DNA of 64,000 nt. Origin: Collinsella sp. AF08-23. Lineage in GTDB: Bacteria > Actinomycetota > Coriobacteriia > Coriobacteriales > Coriobacteriaceae. The notes under the pieces were generated by a model, which did not search any database, was not told the origin of the DNA, and saw only the letters and a program-made list of their open reading frames with translations. The stretch covers positions 1-64,000 of the forward strand of contig NZ_QUHV01000006.1 in the NCBI RefSeq assembly GCF_003479805.1. The letters run 5' to 3'. Below, piece after piece: positions 63,113-64,000 of the stretch. The translations under genes and the position numbers were made by a program. Within the stretch, counting starts at the first letter, position 1. The number at the start of each line of letters is the position of its first letter.

Positions 63113-64000
63113 TCACTTGCCTTCCTGTAGGTCAAGACGCCAAGAAACAGCCTTAGAGGAATAATGCAGATCCCCGGCGTCCCCTTCGGACTCAAAGGTG
63201 TCGCCAATGCGGGCGACAAACTCACCCTTGCCCGCACGCACCTCCTCGACTTCGCGCTTTGGCACCCAAAATGCCACCTGAACGTCTTGTGACGCACCGG
63301 GGTCCAACGAGAACGAGCTCGACGTCCACACACCATCGCCTTCGGCATGCTCATCGCGAACCTCGTGGTCGCAGCTAGACCACGCGAGGAAATAACCCTC
63401 CTGGGCATAGTCCCCAATGGAACTTGACTCATTGTACAAGCCAAGATAAGCAGCATAGAACTCATCGAGGTCTGCCGTCTGCGGCGTGGCATCAACGTTT
63501 TCGAACGTCATGTCAACCACAACCAGCTGGTACGGCTCACGGCCAAAGCCAATCGCCTCTGCCTTGTCCTGCCAATCGGAGGAGTTGGCATCGAAGTTGA
63601 GGGCATTTTGGGCTATGCCGGCACTGGCGTAATCCTCATATGCAGTTGCGCCGTTGCACGTCACACGCATGGTACCCGTCCACCCAAACGTCACCTTGGC
63701 CTCGCTTGCAGCCCATTCCTCATTGTTGAGCGTGACAGGCTTGCCGACGGGAAACTCGACGCGACGCGATGTGTACGCGCGATCAACGAGCACGTTCTGA
63801 GCAGGACGCCCAATCCATGGCTCGCTTTCCGGCGTGAGTTCCGGATACTCACCGCTCTCCGCACGCTCCTTGGCCGACGTTGACAAAACCCCGCCTTCCT
63901 TTTGAGCGCGATCAGTGGCAGCCGTGGAGCTCTCCTGGCTGGGGATCGACGCCTTAAGCGTATCTGCCGCGGCAGGGAGCACACGGGCAACCACAGGCGC
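63113..64000 (-). CDS. Partial exported protein, family unclear
   Basis: At least 295 aa; the frame is open to the right edge, so the 5' end is missing. A low-complexity Ser/Ala/Glu region is followed from about residue 70 by a beta-rich region with WTGTMRVTCNGATAYEDY, VVVDMTFENVDATPQT and DPGASQDVQVAFWVPK. The last part recalls DUF4352/DUF5067-type exported domains. A signal peptide or lipobox would lie outside the window. It probably shares a transcript with the tandem LuxR gene. Confidence 0.6.
   Translation of the reverse strand, partial: APVVARVLPAAADTLKASIPSQESSTAATDRAQKEGGVLSTSAKERAESGEYPELTPESEPWIGRPAQNVLVDRAYTSRRVEFPVGKPVTLNNEEWAASEAKVTFGWTGTMRVTCNGATAYEDYASAGIAQNALNFDANSSDWQDKAEAIGFGREPYQLVVVDMTFENVDATPQTADLDEFYAAYLGLYNESSSIGDYAQEGYFLAWSSCDHEVRDEHAEGDGVWTSSSFSLDPGASQDVQVAFWVPKREVEEVRAGKGEFVARIGDTFESEGDAGDLHYSSKAVSWRLDLQEGK

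Overview
The window is 64 kb of GC-rich bacterial chromosome packed with housekeeping genes, almost all on the minus strand. An actinobacterial integration host factor (mIHF), a Coriobacteriia-like gene order, GC-rich codon use and a membrane-bound LuxR-type regulator suggest an anaerobic gut actinobacterium of class Coriobacteriia (Collinsella/Olsenella-like). The exact genus is an inference. I see no tRNA, rRNA, insertion sequence, prophage or CRISPR array. Product names come from recognising families and motifs by eye, without database searches.

Layout, with minus-strand genes read right to left. At 56-3143 is the 5' part of a capsule or exopolysaccharide operon: Wzz-type polymerase co-factor, BY-kinase, PHP phosphatase and a LoaP-type NusG paralog. 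At 3289-11854 are recO, era, dgkA, ybeY, phoH, mtaB, two dnaJ paralogs (one ending in membrane helices) and a dCMP deaminase. At 12253-16604 are hemW, dusB and lepA. At 16923-31356 is a long block: recN, nadK, tlyA, xseB, nusB, asp23, efp, a Pro-peptidase, a degenerate aroB homolog, aroK, yqeG, mltG, ruvX, alaS and an AI-2E-type permease. At 31378-33098 is a SigB/SigF-type sigma factor with an RsbW-like protein and a small membrane protein. At 33342-43147 are rarA, an HD-domain dNTPase, a prepilin peptidase, a glycosyltransferase, rluD, lspA and ileS, the last with a T-box leader.

At 43633-53714 are small proteins, a plus-strand iron-type alcohol dehydrogenase, rpsT, holA, comEC/comEA, thiI, rpoZ, gmk and mihF. 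At 53913-59239 is the complete-looking pyr operon (pyrR-B-C-K-D-F) behind a PyrR-type attenuator. At 59635-64000 are a secreted C39-like protein, an 845-aa membrane protein with two separate LuxR-type HTH domains, and a partial exported protein.

The most unusual feature is the intergenic DNA. Most gaps longer than about 70 bp carry a long palindrome. At least four families recur. The most striking has five copies (4069-4176, 16618-16728, 16801-16916, 33162-33298, 59478-59610). Each has two conserved sequence blocks around a variable 9-bp apical hairpin, flanked by 21-38 bp arms that are unique to each locus yet almost perfectly complementary to each other. A second, REP-like GGGGACGT family has one copy inside the ileS T-box leader. 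A third pair follows lepA and ileS with an almost identical 46-nt core and compensating stem changes.
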